This document shows, piece after piece, positions 51,765 through 60,234 of a stretch of DNA of 64,000 bases. Location: positions 310,001-374,000 of the forward strand of contig NZ_FNHL01000002.1 of NCBI RefSeq assembly GCF_900103715.1, read 5' to 3'. The translations under genes were made by a program, and so were the position numbers. The stretch's first letter is position 1; each line of letters begins with the position of its first letter. This DNA comes from Halogranum gelatinilyticum. Lineage in GTDB: Archaea > Halobacteriota > Halobacteria > Halobacteriales > Haloferacaceae. A model generated the notes under the pieces. That model saw only the letters and a program-made list of their open reading frames with translations. It was not told the DNA's origin and ran no database searches.

Positions 51765-53030
51765 ATGGCAGACAAACCACACCAGAATCTGGCAATTATC
51801 GGCCACGTCGACCACGGGAAGTCCACGCTCGTCGGACGGCTCCTCTTCGAGACGGGTAGCGTCCCCGAGCACGTCATCGAACAGCACCGACAGGAGGCCG
51901 AGGAGAAGGGCAAAGGCGGCTTCGAGTTCGCCTACGTCATGGACAACCTCGCCGAGGAGCGCGAGCGCGGTGTCACCATCGACATCGCCCACCAACGCTT
52001 CGACACGGACAAATACTACTTCACCATCGTGGACACACCCGGTCACCGCGACTTCGTGAAGAACATGATTACGGGCGCGAGCCAGGCCGACCACGCCATC
52101 CTCGTCGTCGCCGCCGACGACGGGGTCGCCCCGCAGACGCGCGAACACGTGTTCCTCTCGCGGACGCTCGGCATCGAGACGCTCATCATCGCGGTCAACA
52201 AGATGGACGTCGTCGACTACTCCGAGGACACCTACGAGGAGGTCAAAGAGGAGGTCCAACAGCTCCTGAAGCAGGTCCGGTTCGACTCGGACGACGCCCG
52301 CTTCATCCCGATCTCGGCGTTCGAGGGCGACAACATCGCCGAATCCTCGGACAACATGCCGTGGTTCAAGGGCCCGACCGTGCTCGAGGCACTCAACAAT
52401 CTCCCGGAGATGTCGCCGCCGACGGACGCGCCGCTGCGCGTGCCGATTCAGGACGTCTACACCATCTCCGGCATCGGGACGGTCCCGGTCGGCCGCGTCG
52501 AGACGGGGATGCTCAAGACGGGTATGAACGTCGTGTTCAACCCCTCCGGCTCCGGCGGCGAGGTCAAGACCATCGAGATGCACCACGAGGAGGTCGCGGA
52601 GGCCGGTCCCGGCGACAACGTCGGCTTCAACGTCCGCGGCGTCGGCAAGGACGACATCCGCCGCGGCGACGTCTGTGGTGCCGCCGACAACCCGCCGAAG
52701 GTCGCCGAGACCTTCCAGGCGCAGATCGTCGTCATGCAACATCCCTCGGTCATCACCGCGGGCTACACGCCGGTCATCCACGCCCACACCGCCCAGGTCG
52801 CCTGCACCTTCGAGTCAATCGACAAGAAGCTCGACCCCAAGTCGGGCGAAGTCGCCGAGGAGAACCCGGACTTCATCAAGGCCGGTGACGCCGCCATCGT
52901 CACCCTCCGCCCACAGAAGCCGCTGAGCATCGAACCCTCGTCGGAGATTCCCGAACTCGGCTCGTTCGCGATCCGCGACATGGGCCAGACCATCGCCGCT
53001 GGCAAGGTGCTGGAAGTCCACGAGAAGTAG
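51765..53030 (+). CDS. tuf: Translation elongation factor EF-1 alpha
   Basis: The 421-residue GTPase has G1 GHVDHGKST (13-21), G3 [10 protein letters not shown]4 NKMD and the EF-1 alpha domains 2 and 3 ([35 protein letters not shown], in parts). It carries aminoacyl-tRNA to the ribosome. G3 is DTPG; haloarchaeal EF-1 alpha often has DCPG or DAPG. In many haloarchaea the gene is followed by rpsJ; here it is followed by a T-run and the minus-strand DICT gene, so it may be a second copy or a relocated one. ATG 51765 starts [13 protein letters not shown]. Confidence 0.95.
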   Translation: MADKPHQNLAIIGHVDHGKSTLVGRLLFETGSVPEHVIEQHRQEAEEKGKGGFEFAYVMDNLAEERERGVTIDIAHQRFDTDKYYFTIVDTPGHRDFVKNMITGASQADHAILVVAADDGVAPQTREHVFLSRTLGIETLIIAVNKMDVVDYSEDTYEEVKEEVQQLLKQVRFDSDDARFIPISAFEGDNIAESSDNMPWFKGPTVLEALNNLPEMSPPTDAPLRVPIQDVYTISGIGTVPVGRVETGMLKTGMNVVFNPSGSGGEVKTIEMHHEEVAEAGPGDNVGFNVRGVGKDDIRRGDVCGAADNPPKVAETFQAQIVVMQHPSVITAGYTPVIHAHTAQVACTFESIDKKLDPKSGEVAEENPDFIKAGDAAIVTLRPQKPLSIEPSSEIPELGSFAIRDMGQTIAAGKVLEVHEK

Positions 53031-53050
53031 TTCCTCTGCACTGACCCGGA

Positions 53051-53056
53051 TTTTTT
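53051..53056 (+). terminator. T-run terminator after EF-1 alpha
   Basis: Six T residues (GATTTTTTCG) lie 20 bases after the EF-1 alpha stop codon. Confidence 0.5.
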
Positions 53057-53242
53057 CGACACGCGACACGCCGAGCGCGAGCGAACGTTCTTCACGGAAG
53101 ACGCGGCCACCGCCCGTATGCGCTGACGAGCCCCCGCGAGCGTCGCCGCGATAGCACGGCAGCCACGCTCGCGGCTTCGAATCCCCTTCGCTGTCGTCTG
53201 TCCGTCCTCGCCTCGCTGCTCTCTCACGGCCGCGTCCCGAGT

Positions 53243-53956
53243 TCAGTCCTCGAGAAGCTCCGGATATCTCGACTCCAGCATCGCAAACAGTTCCTCGACG
53301 ACCGGGCCGTTTCTCGTCCACAGACCGGTGAAGGTGTCCGGTTCGGTCTCTCGGGCGATGAGCGCGCCCTTTCGCTCGCTCCCGTCGAACAGGACGAACC
53401 AGTAGTCGGCGAACTGCTTCTCGTGGTCCTCGTAGATCGACACCAGCGAGTCGTCCACCGTGACGTCGGGGTAGCCACAGACCGTCACGTCGAGTCCAGC
53501 ACGGACGAGTTCGTCGTAGACTTCCTGCGTCCGCGACTGCTTGCGGAACGTCGACAGCTCCTGGAAGCCGACGACGAGCCGACCGCCACCGTCCCGCCAG
53601 GCGATCGCCTCCAGCTCCCGCGAGATGGAGGCCAACTTTGGAATCGATTCTTCGAAGAGGATGGTCGTCTCGGGGTCGACGGCCGAGAGAACCGAAGGGA
53701 CCGTGTCGCCTGCGAGCGACGCCTCCAGCTCCGTGTACTGGTCGAGTTCGGCCAGTGTCGTCGTCGCCAGGACGCCCTCGTCGTCGTAGAGGACACAGAA
53801 CCCCGGCGGTGTCGCGGCCGCAGTCTCGACGACCGAGAGTTGGATTCCGTGTGCCGACAGGAGCGACCGGATCGGCTCCAGGTCGACCGACCGGTCGGGG
53901 TTGTGAACCGCGAGCGTCCGACGGTGGTCGACGAGGTGGTCGTAGAGGGCCCTCAT
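53243..53956 (-). CDS. DICT sensory-domain protein
   Basis: The 237-residue protein matches the DICT domain, a sensor module found with diguanylate cyclases, two-component systems and HTH regulators: VVGFQELSTFRKQSRTQEVYD (about 128-148, read in parts) and DYWFVLFDGSERKGALIARE near 185-204. No output domain or membrane segment is fused to it. It overlaps the RecA/KaiC-like gene by 4 bases, so it is probably its signalling partner. Confidence 0.82.
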   Translation of the reverse strand: MRALYDHLVDHRRTLAVHNPDRSVDLEPIRSLLSAHGIQLSVVETAAATPPGFCVLYDDEGVLATTTLAELDQYTELEASLAGDTVPSVLSAVDPETTILFEESIPKLASISRELEAIAWRDGGGRLVVGFQELSTFRKQSRTQEVYDELVRAGLDVTVCGYPDVTVDDSLVSIYEDHEKQFADYWFVLFDGSERKGALIARETEPDTFTGLWTRNGPVVEELFAMLESRYPELLED

Positions 53957-54621
53957 CGGCCACCCTCCGTCTCGAAGTCCAGCGGCTGCCAGTCGGTCTG
54001 TACCCCGTCGCCACCTCGGAGCCGAACCGAGCGGCTGTCGTCGTCGAGTCGAAGGTCGACGAGTAGTTCGAACAGTTGGGTGATGGAGGCGCGGTCTTGC
54101 GACGAGTGCGAGTCTGTGTTCAGCAGCTGAATCGTACGGCCCTCGGCTGCCTCGACCCGGCCGGTCAGCAGGTGAAGAAACCGAAAGACCGTGTCAAGCT
54201 CGCTGTAGAGCAGTAGCGACGAGATGTTGTCGACGAGAACGACCGGCTGCTCCGACGTCTGTTCGAGGAGTCCCGTGAGTGCCATTCCGATACCGGTCAG
54301 GTCTGCGGGCGACGACGCGTACCGCGTGCGGCTGTCCTCGCGGGTCGCCACTCCGGACTGCCGCGAGACCGCGTCGACGACGAGCAGTCGGTCGCTGTCA
54401 CCACCTGCCGACTCGAACGCCTCGCGCACTCGTTTCGAGGTGTCCGTCGTCGTCACGCAGATCGGACGCGAGTCGCTCGCTGCCTGTGCCAGCGCGCGGT
54501 ACGCCAGCAGATGCTTGCCACTCATCGCCGGTCCCTCGATTAAGAGGTCGTCACCGACGCTCGCCGACACAGTCGCGAGGAAGTCGTCGATAGTGACTGC
54601 TGACGAGACGTTCTGTTCCAC
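53953..54621 (-). CDS. RecA/KaiC-like ATPase (DUF7504-type)
   Basis: The 222-residue protein has a degenerate Walker A LLIEGPAMSGKHLLAYRAL, a strand DRLLVVDAVS and a Walker B-like VVLVDNISSLLLYSE, i.e. a single RecA-fold domain of the kind seen in haloarchaeal HTR-like and KaiC-related proteins. The start GTG 54621 is preferred over an upstream in-frame ATG at 54663 because TTGAAATAG (54642-54650) then sits about 26 bases before it, the leaderless spacing. It is co-translated with the DICT protein. Confidence 0.75.
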   Translation of the reverse strand: MEQNVSSAVTIDDFLATVSASVGDDLLIEGPAMSGKHLLAYRALAQAASDSRPICVTTTDTSKRVREAFESAGGDSDRLLVVDAVSRQSGVATREDSRTRYASSPADLTGIGMALTGLLEQTSEQPVVLVDNISSLLLYSELDTVFRFLHLLTGRVEAAEGRTIQLLNTDSHSSQDRASITQLFELLVDLRLDDDSRSVRLRGGDGVQTDWQPLDFETEGGR

Positions 54622-54641
54622 GGTTGAACGTCTCGCCGAAG

Positions 54642-54650
54642 CTATTTCAA
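54642..54650 (-). promoter_or_regulatory. TATA-like box of the RecA/KaiC-like gene
   Basis: On the minus strand TTGAAATAG is centred about 25 bases before GTG 54621. It supports the shorter start for that gene and separate transcription from the DsbA pair. Confidence 0.45.
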
Positions 54651-54671
54651 CGCACCGCAGCACGCGCGACC

Positions 54672-55283
54672 CTACCGTCGGGCGACGTCGACCGGACAGC
54701 CGTTGATCTCGCCACCCCGCATCCCGTCGGCGATCCAGTACATCGAGAGGACGAGCGGAAACAGCGCGAGGAAGGTAAACTCCAACCCGTCGAACGGGAG
54801 CAGCAGCAGGAGACCGGACGCGCCGACCAACGAGAACAGTCCGGCGAGAAGCACGGACCCGCAGGCAGCACAGCCCGCACCGAGGGTCCCGAGGAGGACA
54901 CCGACCGCACTGCCGCTGCTCTCACGGGGAGAGACGCCGTGTTCGCGGAAGTGGTAGACGACCATCGCGATGTCGACACCGACGAGTGCGGCGATAGCGA
55001 CGATGGCGACCGCCGTCGTCGGGGTGAACGCGCCGCCGAGGAACGGATACTGTCCGAACAGGACACGGAGCCGGTTCGCCAGCGGGATGGTCCCGTTGAG
55101 GACGACGTCGCCGACGAGTGCCAGGTTCTGCGTCAGCACGAAGACGGAGAGGGCGACGATTCCCGTTAAGAGCGCGACGACTGCATACGTCGGTATCGTC
55201 AGCACCAACCGGGCGGTTCGCGCCGTGAGTCGCCAGTCGTCGCGGCTCGTTGGGAGTTTTACCGCACCGACGCCGAGGCTCAT
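54672..55283 (-). CDS. Hypothetical membrane protein with a CxxC in a membrane segment
   Basis: The 203-residue protein has about five hydrophobic segments. Residues 136-143 read GAGCAACG, a CxxC pair (138, 141) placed at the start of a membrane helix, with a third Cys at 196. Such an arrangement is seen in membrane redox proteins such as CcdA or DsbB-like relays, but I do not find their full signatures. It overlaps the DsbA-like gene by 4 bases (55280-55283), suggesting that the two act together. Confidence 0.72.
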   Translation of the reverse strand: MSLGVGAVKLPTSRDDWRLTARTARLVLTIPTYAVVALLTGIVALSVFVLTQNLALVGDVVLNGTIPLANRLRVLFGQYPFLGGAFTPTTAVAIVAIAALVGVDIAMVVYHFREHGVSPRESSGSAVGVLLGTLGAGCAACGSVLLAGLFSLVGASGLLLLLPFDGLEFTFLALFPLVLSMYWIADGMRGGEINGCPVDVARR

Positions 55284-56008
55284 AGCTCCAGTGTCCCGGC
55301 GATCACGTCGTAGTTGGCAGCACTCCCGCGGACGACCGTCCGATACTGGCCGTCACGGAACAGAAAGAGCGACGGAGTGATGCCGTTGGCACCGGCCGCG
55401 TCGCCAGCGTCGAGGTCGCTCTGGACGGCGTCGTCGTACCGCTTCGCCTCGGCGTCGGCGACGACGGCGTCGGCGTCGAGGTCGGTGTTGGCCGAGAGCC
55501 ACGTGCGCGTCAAATCGAGGACGTTGGCCGTCGAGAACGTCCCCTGTTCCTCGAAGTAGTGGCGGTACAGCCCCCAGAAGGCGTCTTCATCGCGGGCGTA
55601 GGTCGCTTCGAGTGCCTGCACGGCGGGTTTGCCCCACGGGTAGATGACGGGGTAGCTCCGGGCGACGAACGAGAGCGTTCCGTTCTCGATGGCCGGCTGG
55701 AGTCTCGGAACGACGTTCTGCTCGAAGCGCCGACACGTCGGACACGACGGGTCCTCGAAGGCGACGATGGTCGCCGTCGCCTCGAAGGGGTCAGGACCGA
55801 GTGAGGGCTGGGCGTCGAGACCGACAGCCGCCTCGTGGTCTGCGAGCGACCGGTTCGCGCCGTCGGCGGTCGTCGAGGTCCCGCTGTCGCCTCCGGACCC
55901 AGTGCCACCGACACCGCCGAGACAGCCGCTGAGACCGCTGAGACCGACGAGGCCGGCAGCACCGAATGCGAGTACGTCGCGCCGGGCGACGCGTGAACCC
56001 TCTCTCAT
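55280..56008 (-). CDS. DsbA-family thioredoxin-fold lipoprotein
   Basis: The 242-residue protein has a Tat signal (ARRDVLAFGAAGLVG) and a lipobox LSGC (Cys29), so it is exported folded and lipid-anchored outside the cell. A Gly/Ser/Thr linker follows, then a thioredoxin fold with CPTC at 89-92 in IVAFEDPSCPTCRRF, and the cis-Pro loop GANGITPSLFLF near 215. It is a thiol oxidoreductase of exported proteins. Its stop overlaps the start of the CxxC membrane protein. Confidence 0.9.
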   Translation of the reverse strand: MREGSRVARRDVLAFGAAGLVGLSGLSGCLGGVGGTGSGGDSGTSTTADGANRSLADHEAAVGLDAQPSLGPDPFEATATIVAFEDPSCPTCRRFEQNVVPRLQPAIENGTLSFVARSYPVIYPWGKPAVQALEATYARDEDAFWGLYRHYFEEQGTFSTANVLDLTRTWLSANTDLDADAVVADAEAKRYDDAVQSDLDAGDAAGANGITPSLFLFRDGQYRTVVRGSAANYDVIAGTLEL

Positions 56009-56176
56009 GGCGGTGACGACGGGCGGGGAGAGCAAGGGTCTTTGCCGCTCTGTGGCGGCCGACGCACAGCCGTCGCTGCCGTCGGTCGCGGCACGGTGAC
56101 GGGGCGAAGCCCGAGAGAGAACAGCGTCCACGGCGGTCGGTGACAGTGACAGTGGGTGCCGCCGTGGCAGCGGTCG

Positions 56177-57769
56177 TTACTCGTACTCGACGATCTCGAG
56201 CGTGTAACTGCCGCTCCCCGAGTAGGAGTCGACGAGGATGCTGAGATCCGCCGACGTGTCGGGGTTATCGATGGTGATGCTCTCCTGGCTGGTCGTCGTC
56301 CACGAGCGGTAGTCGTAGCTGCTCGTCGACGGACACGTGCCCGTGCCGTCGTTCGCGTAGAGGTCGAAGTCAGCGTAGGAGGGGCCGTCGAGGCTGATGA
56401 CGACCGTCGAGGGGTTCGAGTACTCGAAGGCGTAAGTCCAACACTTCGAGTCGGCGGAGTTGGTGAGCGAGTCCGTGACGGAGGCACTCGTCGAGCCACC
56501 GCTTCCACCGTCGTCGCCGCCGTCGCCGCCGTCGCCACCGCCGCCGTTGGCGGGGTCGGTCTCGACGGCGTTGGCCGCGTCGACGCGGCCGCTGCCCTGC
56601 TGGCTGCTGGAGAGGCCGATGTCGACGGCTGTGTTCTTCAGGTGGTCGCGGAGGGTGACGTTGTCGACGTCCCACTGCGCGAGCGTCAGTCCGGCGACGC
56701 CGGCGACGACGGGCGTCGCCATCGACGTCCCCGAGAGTTCCCCGTAATCGTCGGTCGGCAGCGTCGCGAGGACGTTCGACCCGGGGGCGGCGAGTTCGAT
56801 CGAGCTACCGTACTGCGAGTAGGAGGCGAGCGAGCCGTCGGGGTCGAGCGAGGAGACGGCGAGACACTCGCTGTAGGCGGCCGGATACGAGACGCTACTG
56901 GTCCCATTGTTGCCCGCGGCGGCGACGACGAGCGCGCCGTTGTTGGTGGCGTACGAGACGGCGTTCTTCATCGTGCTGGTGTAGCCGCCGCCACCCAGCG
57001 AGAGGTTGATGACGTCCGCACCCTGGTCTGCGGCCCACTCGACGGCGTCGGCGATGTCGGCTGTCGAGCCGCGGCCGCTCTCGTCGAGCGCGCGGCCGCT
57101 GATGAGCGTGGAGTTGCTGATGCCCGAGGTTCCCGTGCCGTTGTCCGTCACGCCGCCCGCGATGCCCGCGACGTGCGTGCCGTGGTATTCGTCGGCGAGG
57201 ACGTCCGGATAGGGGTCGCCGTCGTCGTCGACGAAGTCGTAGCCGGGGTTCGAGCCGAAACTTCCGGCGAGGTCCGGGTGGTCGTACTGGACGCCGGTGT
57301 CGACGACGGCGATAGTGACCGACGAGGAGCCGAGCGTCGTGTCCCACGCGGTGTCGGCGTTGACCATCTGCGGGGCGTACTGGTCGCCGTAGCGTGGGTC
57401 GTTCGGCGAGAGCGACGTCGAGAGCGTCGCGTTCTTCTCGGCGTACTTGACGCGGTCATTCTTCGTGACCGCCTCGATGAAGTTCTCGCGGGCGACGTCG
57501 GCCGCCTGCGAGGGGAACTTGACCGCGACGTAGCTCAGCGTCTTGTTCTCGTGGACGATACGCGCCTTGCCGGGGACGGCCTTCTTTACGACGTCGGCCG
57601 GGCTGTCGTCGCCCTGTGCGACGCCGACGAGAATTTCGTCTTCTTTCGGGCCGGGACTCCGGCCGGGTGTCGCGCTCGCGACGCCGCCCAACGCGCCAGC
57701 GAGACCGACCGCGCCAGTCGCTTGGAGAAACCGTCGACGGTTCAGGTCCGGGGTGCCATCTTGCGTCAT
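56177..57769 (-). CDS. Halolysin-like subtilisin protease (Tat-exported)
   Basis: The 530-residue protein has a Tat signal (NRRRFLQATGAVGLAGALGG), a propeptide (about 40-120), a subtilisin domain with Asp157 (VVDTG), His196 (HGTHVAG) and Ser349 (GTSMATP), a Gly/Asp linker (408-425) and a C-terminal PPC-type domain (428-530). Catalytic-domain Cys302 and two C-terminal Cys may form disulfides. It is an extracellular protease of the halolysin type. It is upstream of the DsbA-like gene on the same strand, 168 bases apart. Confidence 0.93.
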   Translation of the reverse strand: MTQDGTPDLNRRRFLQATGAVGLAGALGGVASATPGRSPGPKEDEILVGVAQGDDSPADVVKKAVPGKARIVHENKTLSYVAVKFPSQAADVARENFIEAVTKNDRVKYAEKNATLSTSLSPNDPRYGDQYAPQMVNADTAWDTTLGSSSVTIAVVDTGVQYDHPDLAGSFGSNPGYDFVDDDGDPYPDVLADEYHGTHVAGIAGGVTDNGTGTSGISNSTLISGRALDESGRGSTADIADAVEWAADQGADVINLSLGGGGYTSTMKNAVSYATNNGALVVAAAGNNGTSSVSYPAAYSECLAVSSLDPDGSLASYSQYGSSIELAAPGSNVLATLPTDDYGELSGTSMATPVVAGVAGLTLAQWDVDNVTLRDHLKNTAVDIGLSSSQQGSGRVDAANAVETDPANGGGGDGGDGGDDGGSGGSTSASVTDSLTNSADSKCWTYAFEYSNPSTVVISLDGPSYADFDLYANDGTGTCPSTSSYDYRSWTTTSQESITIDNPDTSADLSILVDSYSGSGSYTLEIVEYE

Positions 57770-57778
57770 GTTGCGAAC

Positions 57779-57880
57779 TCACATGAGGTGCACTCTCATT
57801 TATATTTTTTCTTTGTTTCTTGTATTTATGTATGAATATTAAAAGTCAACTGTATTATATGAACGTTCTTTTCGTTTGTG
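57779..57880. other. AT-rich island between the halolysin and NYN genes
   Basis: About 100 bases here are mostly A and T in a very GC-rich genome, with several TATA-like blocks (TTTATATTTT, TATTTATG, TATTATATG). It probably combines the halolysin promoter with a plus-strand promoter for the NYN gene. Confidence 0.55.
57798..57807 (-). promoter_or_regulatory. TATA-like box of the halolysin gene
   Basis: AAATATAAAT on the minus strand is centred about 33 bases before ATG 57769, allowing a leader of a few bases. It is the left part of an AT-rich island. Confidence 0.6.
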
Positions 57881-57935
57881 CGAGTTGTCGGCAGAAATCA
57901 GCAGGGATAATGGCACCCACCGTCCATCGAGGAGT

Positions 57936-58391
57936 ATGGACCTGTTGGACGGCCCTGTCGACGACAGTCGTGGCCACCGTGAAGGGGTGGCACTGTTCGT
58001 CGACGGCCCGAACATCCTCCGCGACGAGTTCGACGTCGACCTCGAAGACATCCGTGAAGCAGCGAAGGACGCCGGTCGACTCGTCGCCATCCGCCTCTAC
58101 GTCGACGAGCACGCGACCCCCGGCCTGATCCAAGCGGCCGAAGCCTTCGGCTACGAGGTCGTCGTCACCAGCGGCGACGTCGACGTCAAACTCGCCGTCG
58201 ACGCCACCCGCGTCGCCGTCGAAGGTCGCGCCGAGACCTTCGCCATCGCCTCCCGTGATACCGACTTCAAGCCCGTCCTGGAGGTCGCGAACGCCTACGG
58301 GATGAAGACGTTCGCCATCGCCCCCGGCACCCACGGTCGGTCGGACGCCCTGCGGAACTCGGCGACGATGAGCGTCACGCTCGGCGAGTAG
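57936..58391 (+). CDS. NYN-domain protein (LabA/DUF88-like)
   Basis: The 151-residue protein has GVALFVDGPNILRDEFDVD near residue 20-38 (first Asp of the NYN site), SGDVDVKLAVDATRVA near 85-100 (Asp cluster) and AIASRDTDFKPVLEVA near 110-125. NYN domains share the PIN-like nuclease fold; in archaea this group is uncharacterised and may be an RNase. ATG 57936 is preferred; upstream residues in frame do not match the fold. Confidence 0.83.
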   Translation: MDLLDGPVDDSRGHREGVALFVDGPNILRDEFDVDLEDIREAAKDAGRLVAIRLYVDEHATPGLIQAAEAFGYEVVVTSGDVDVKLAVDATRVAVEGRAETFAIASRDTDFKPVLEVANAYGMKTFAIAPGTHGRSDALRNSATMSVTLGE

Positions 58392-58404
58392 GCACTTTCT
58401 CGAG

Positions 58405-59301
58405 CTACTCCGCGAAGAACTCCACGAGCGCGTCGGCGACGCGGACCGGTTCCTCGTGGTGGACCCAGTGAGTTGCGTCTTCACAGAGCATGAGCCGACC
58501 GTCGTCACAGAGATTCACGCTCTCTCTGGCCATCGACTTCTTCAGGAACTGGTCGCGCGCTCCCCAGAAGACGAGCGTCGGGACCGTCACCCGCGTGCGT
58601 CGCGGGCTGGGACGGTCGCGGACGATGGCGCGGTACCAGTTGACCATCGCGCGGAACGACCCCGGCTGGTTCCACGCCTCGCGGTACCGCTCGAAGTCGG
58701 CGCTGGTGAAGGTGCCGGGGAGGCTCGTCCGGCGCATCGTCCGGACGAGCAGGCCCCAGTTGTGGACGCGAGAGAGGAGTTCGGGGACTGCGGGGACCTG
58801 AAACGCCAGCACGTACCAGCTCTTGAGCTTCTGGTCCCACCGTCGCCGCAGGGTCCGGCTGAACACGTGCGGATGAGGGACGTTGACCGCACAGAGTTTC
58901 TCGACGCGCTCGGGGTAGTGGAGCGCGACCCACCACGCGACCGCCGCGCCCCAGTCGTGGCCGACGACGTGGGCTTTCTCGCGGCCGAGCGCGTCGACGA
59001 GACCGACGACGTCGCGGGCGAGTTCGTCGATGTGGTAGGCGTCGACGCCGTCGGGCTTGTCGCTGAGGTTGTAGCCGCGCTGGTCGGGGACGACGACGCG
59101 GTAGCCGGCGTTCACCAGCGGCCGCAGCTGGTCGTGCCAGCCGTACCAGAACTCGGGGAAGCCGTGGAGTAAGAGGACGAGTGGGCCGTCCTCGGGACCG
59201 GCCTGGACGGTGTGGAGCCGGACACCGTTCGTCTCGACGAAGACCGACTCGCCGGGTTCGTCGTCGGGGTAGCCCTCGGGGGTCTCGGTGTCGACGTTCA
59301 T
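58405..59301 (-). CDS. Alpha/beta hydrolase (epoxide-hydrolase-like)
   Basis: The 298-residue protein has HGFPEFWYGW (oxyanion/HGxP), VVGHDWGAAVAWWVAL (nucleophile elbow with Asp in DW, epoxide-hydrolase type), LVFWGARDQFL and the final WVHHE His. The nucleophile Asp and the cap region around FERYREAWNQPG fit soluble epoxide hydrolases and haloalkane-dehalogenase relatives. The start at ATG 59301 is used; an upstream GTG at 59310 is possible. Confidence 0.87.
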   Translation of the reverse strand: MNVDTETPEGYPDDEPGESVFVETNGVRLHTVQAGPEDGPLVLLLHGFPEFWYGWHDQLRPLVNAGYRVVVPDQRGYNLSDKPDGVDAYHIDELARDVVGLVDALGREKAHVVGHDWGAAVAWWVALHYPERVEKLCAVNVPHPHVFSRTLRRRWDQKLKSWYVLAFQVPAVPELLSRVHNWGLLVRTMRRTSLPGTFTSADFERYREAWNQPGSFRAMVNWYRAIVRDRPSPRRTRVTVPTLVFWGARDQFLKKSMARESVNLCDDGRLMLCEDATHWVHHEEPVRVADALVEFFAE

Positions 59302-59403
59302 CGGTAACACTGCACGCGCTGTCGTATTAGCGGTTGCGCGAGTCAGACGCGGAGAGAAAGAATCAGCGGCTACGCAGGTTCGAGGCGGAGGGACGGAGCG
59401 TCG

Positions 59404-59808
59404 TCACGCGAGCACGACGACGGCCTCGGTGAGCCAGCAGCCGGCGAGCTTCCCGGTGACCCGCCGGGAGAGACGGAACTCGTAGACCGTCTCGTGGCCG
59501 TCGCCGTCGACGACGGTGACCTCCTGTCTCGCGTCGTCGCCGAAGCGTTCGATGGGCGTCGTGCCAACGCGGTCGAAGTCGATGAGCGGTTCGTACCGCT
59601 CGCTGCGGACCACGCTCGCGAAGCGCTCGAAGGGCCCGACGACACTGCGGACGGCTGGCGACGCGAAGACGAACGCCGTCTCGATGCCGCTGTCGGCGTA
59701 CGGTTCGTCGTTCACACGCAGCGCGTCGAGTTGGAGTTGCACCACCGATTCGGGGGAGAGCTCGGGGTCGGGACGGGGAAGCCCGTGGTTGACGTACTGT
59801 TCGGTCAT
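59404..59808 (-). CDS. DUF4864-like hypothetical protein
   Basis: The 134-residue protein contains VVQLQLDALRVNDEPYADSG, then FVFASPAVRSVVGPFERFASVV (both read in parts), a pattern of the DUF4864 fold (SnoaL-like), and a C-terminal YEFRLSRRVTGKLAGCWLTEAV. Function unknown. ATG 59808 is chosen over a TTG just upstream. It precedes the membrane protein gene at 59926 by 117 bases on the complementary layout and has no clear partner. Confidence 0.68.
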   Translation of the reverse strand: MTEQYVNHGLPRPDPELSPESVVQLQLDALRVNDEPYADSGIETAFVFASPAVRSVVGPFERFASVVRSERYEPLIDFDRVGTTPIERFGDDARQEVTVVDGDGHETVYEFRLSRRVTGKLAGCWLTEAVVVLA

Positions 59809-59925
59809 CAACTATGGTACGCTGTGACAGGGGATATACTTGTGTCCCATGCCGTCCGGCTACGCACCGCTTAAATCTCGAAAACAGGTGGTAGGGAGAC
59901 CCTACCGGCGTCTTCCGCGGTCGAC

Positions 59926-60234
59926 TCAGTCGCGACCGTTCGTCGCGGCCGTCATCGTCCAGACGGCCGTCAGTCCGAGCAAGAGAGCCGGAATCATCGG
60001 CAGCGCGAGGAACGCCGCGAGATACGGGATGCCGAACGACGCCGGGATGCTCGGGAAGACATAGATGAGACCGGGCACGACGAGAAACGAGAGGACGACG
60101 ATGGCGACGAGTATCCACCCTTGCCCGCCGAAGCTGCCCGCTGACTCCCCGTCGTCGCCGACGGTCTCGTCCTCGCCGGGGCGGTGGACGTATCCCCCGT
60201 CGCTCTCCGCGTCCGTGTCGGTCTCAGAGCTCAC
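59926..60234 (-). CDS. Small membrane protein
   Basis: The 102-residue protein starts at GTG 60234 with a 35-residue acidic head (SSETDTDAESDGG) and then two or three hydrophobic segments. Its start overlaps the end of the MDR dehydrogenase gene by 11 bases on the same strand, so the two may be co-transcribed. Family not recognised. Confidence 0.68.
   Translation of the reverse strand: MSSETDTDAESDGGYVHRPGEDETVGDDGESAGSFGGQGWILVAIVVLSFLVVPGLIYVFPSIPASFGIPYLAAFLALPMIPALLLGLTAVWTMTAATNGRD

Noticed and set aside
57820-58128. Plus-strand frame starting MYLCMNIKSQLYYM in the AT-rich island
   Set aside because: It runs through the NYN gene in another frame and has no family features.
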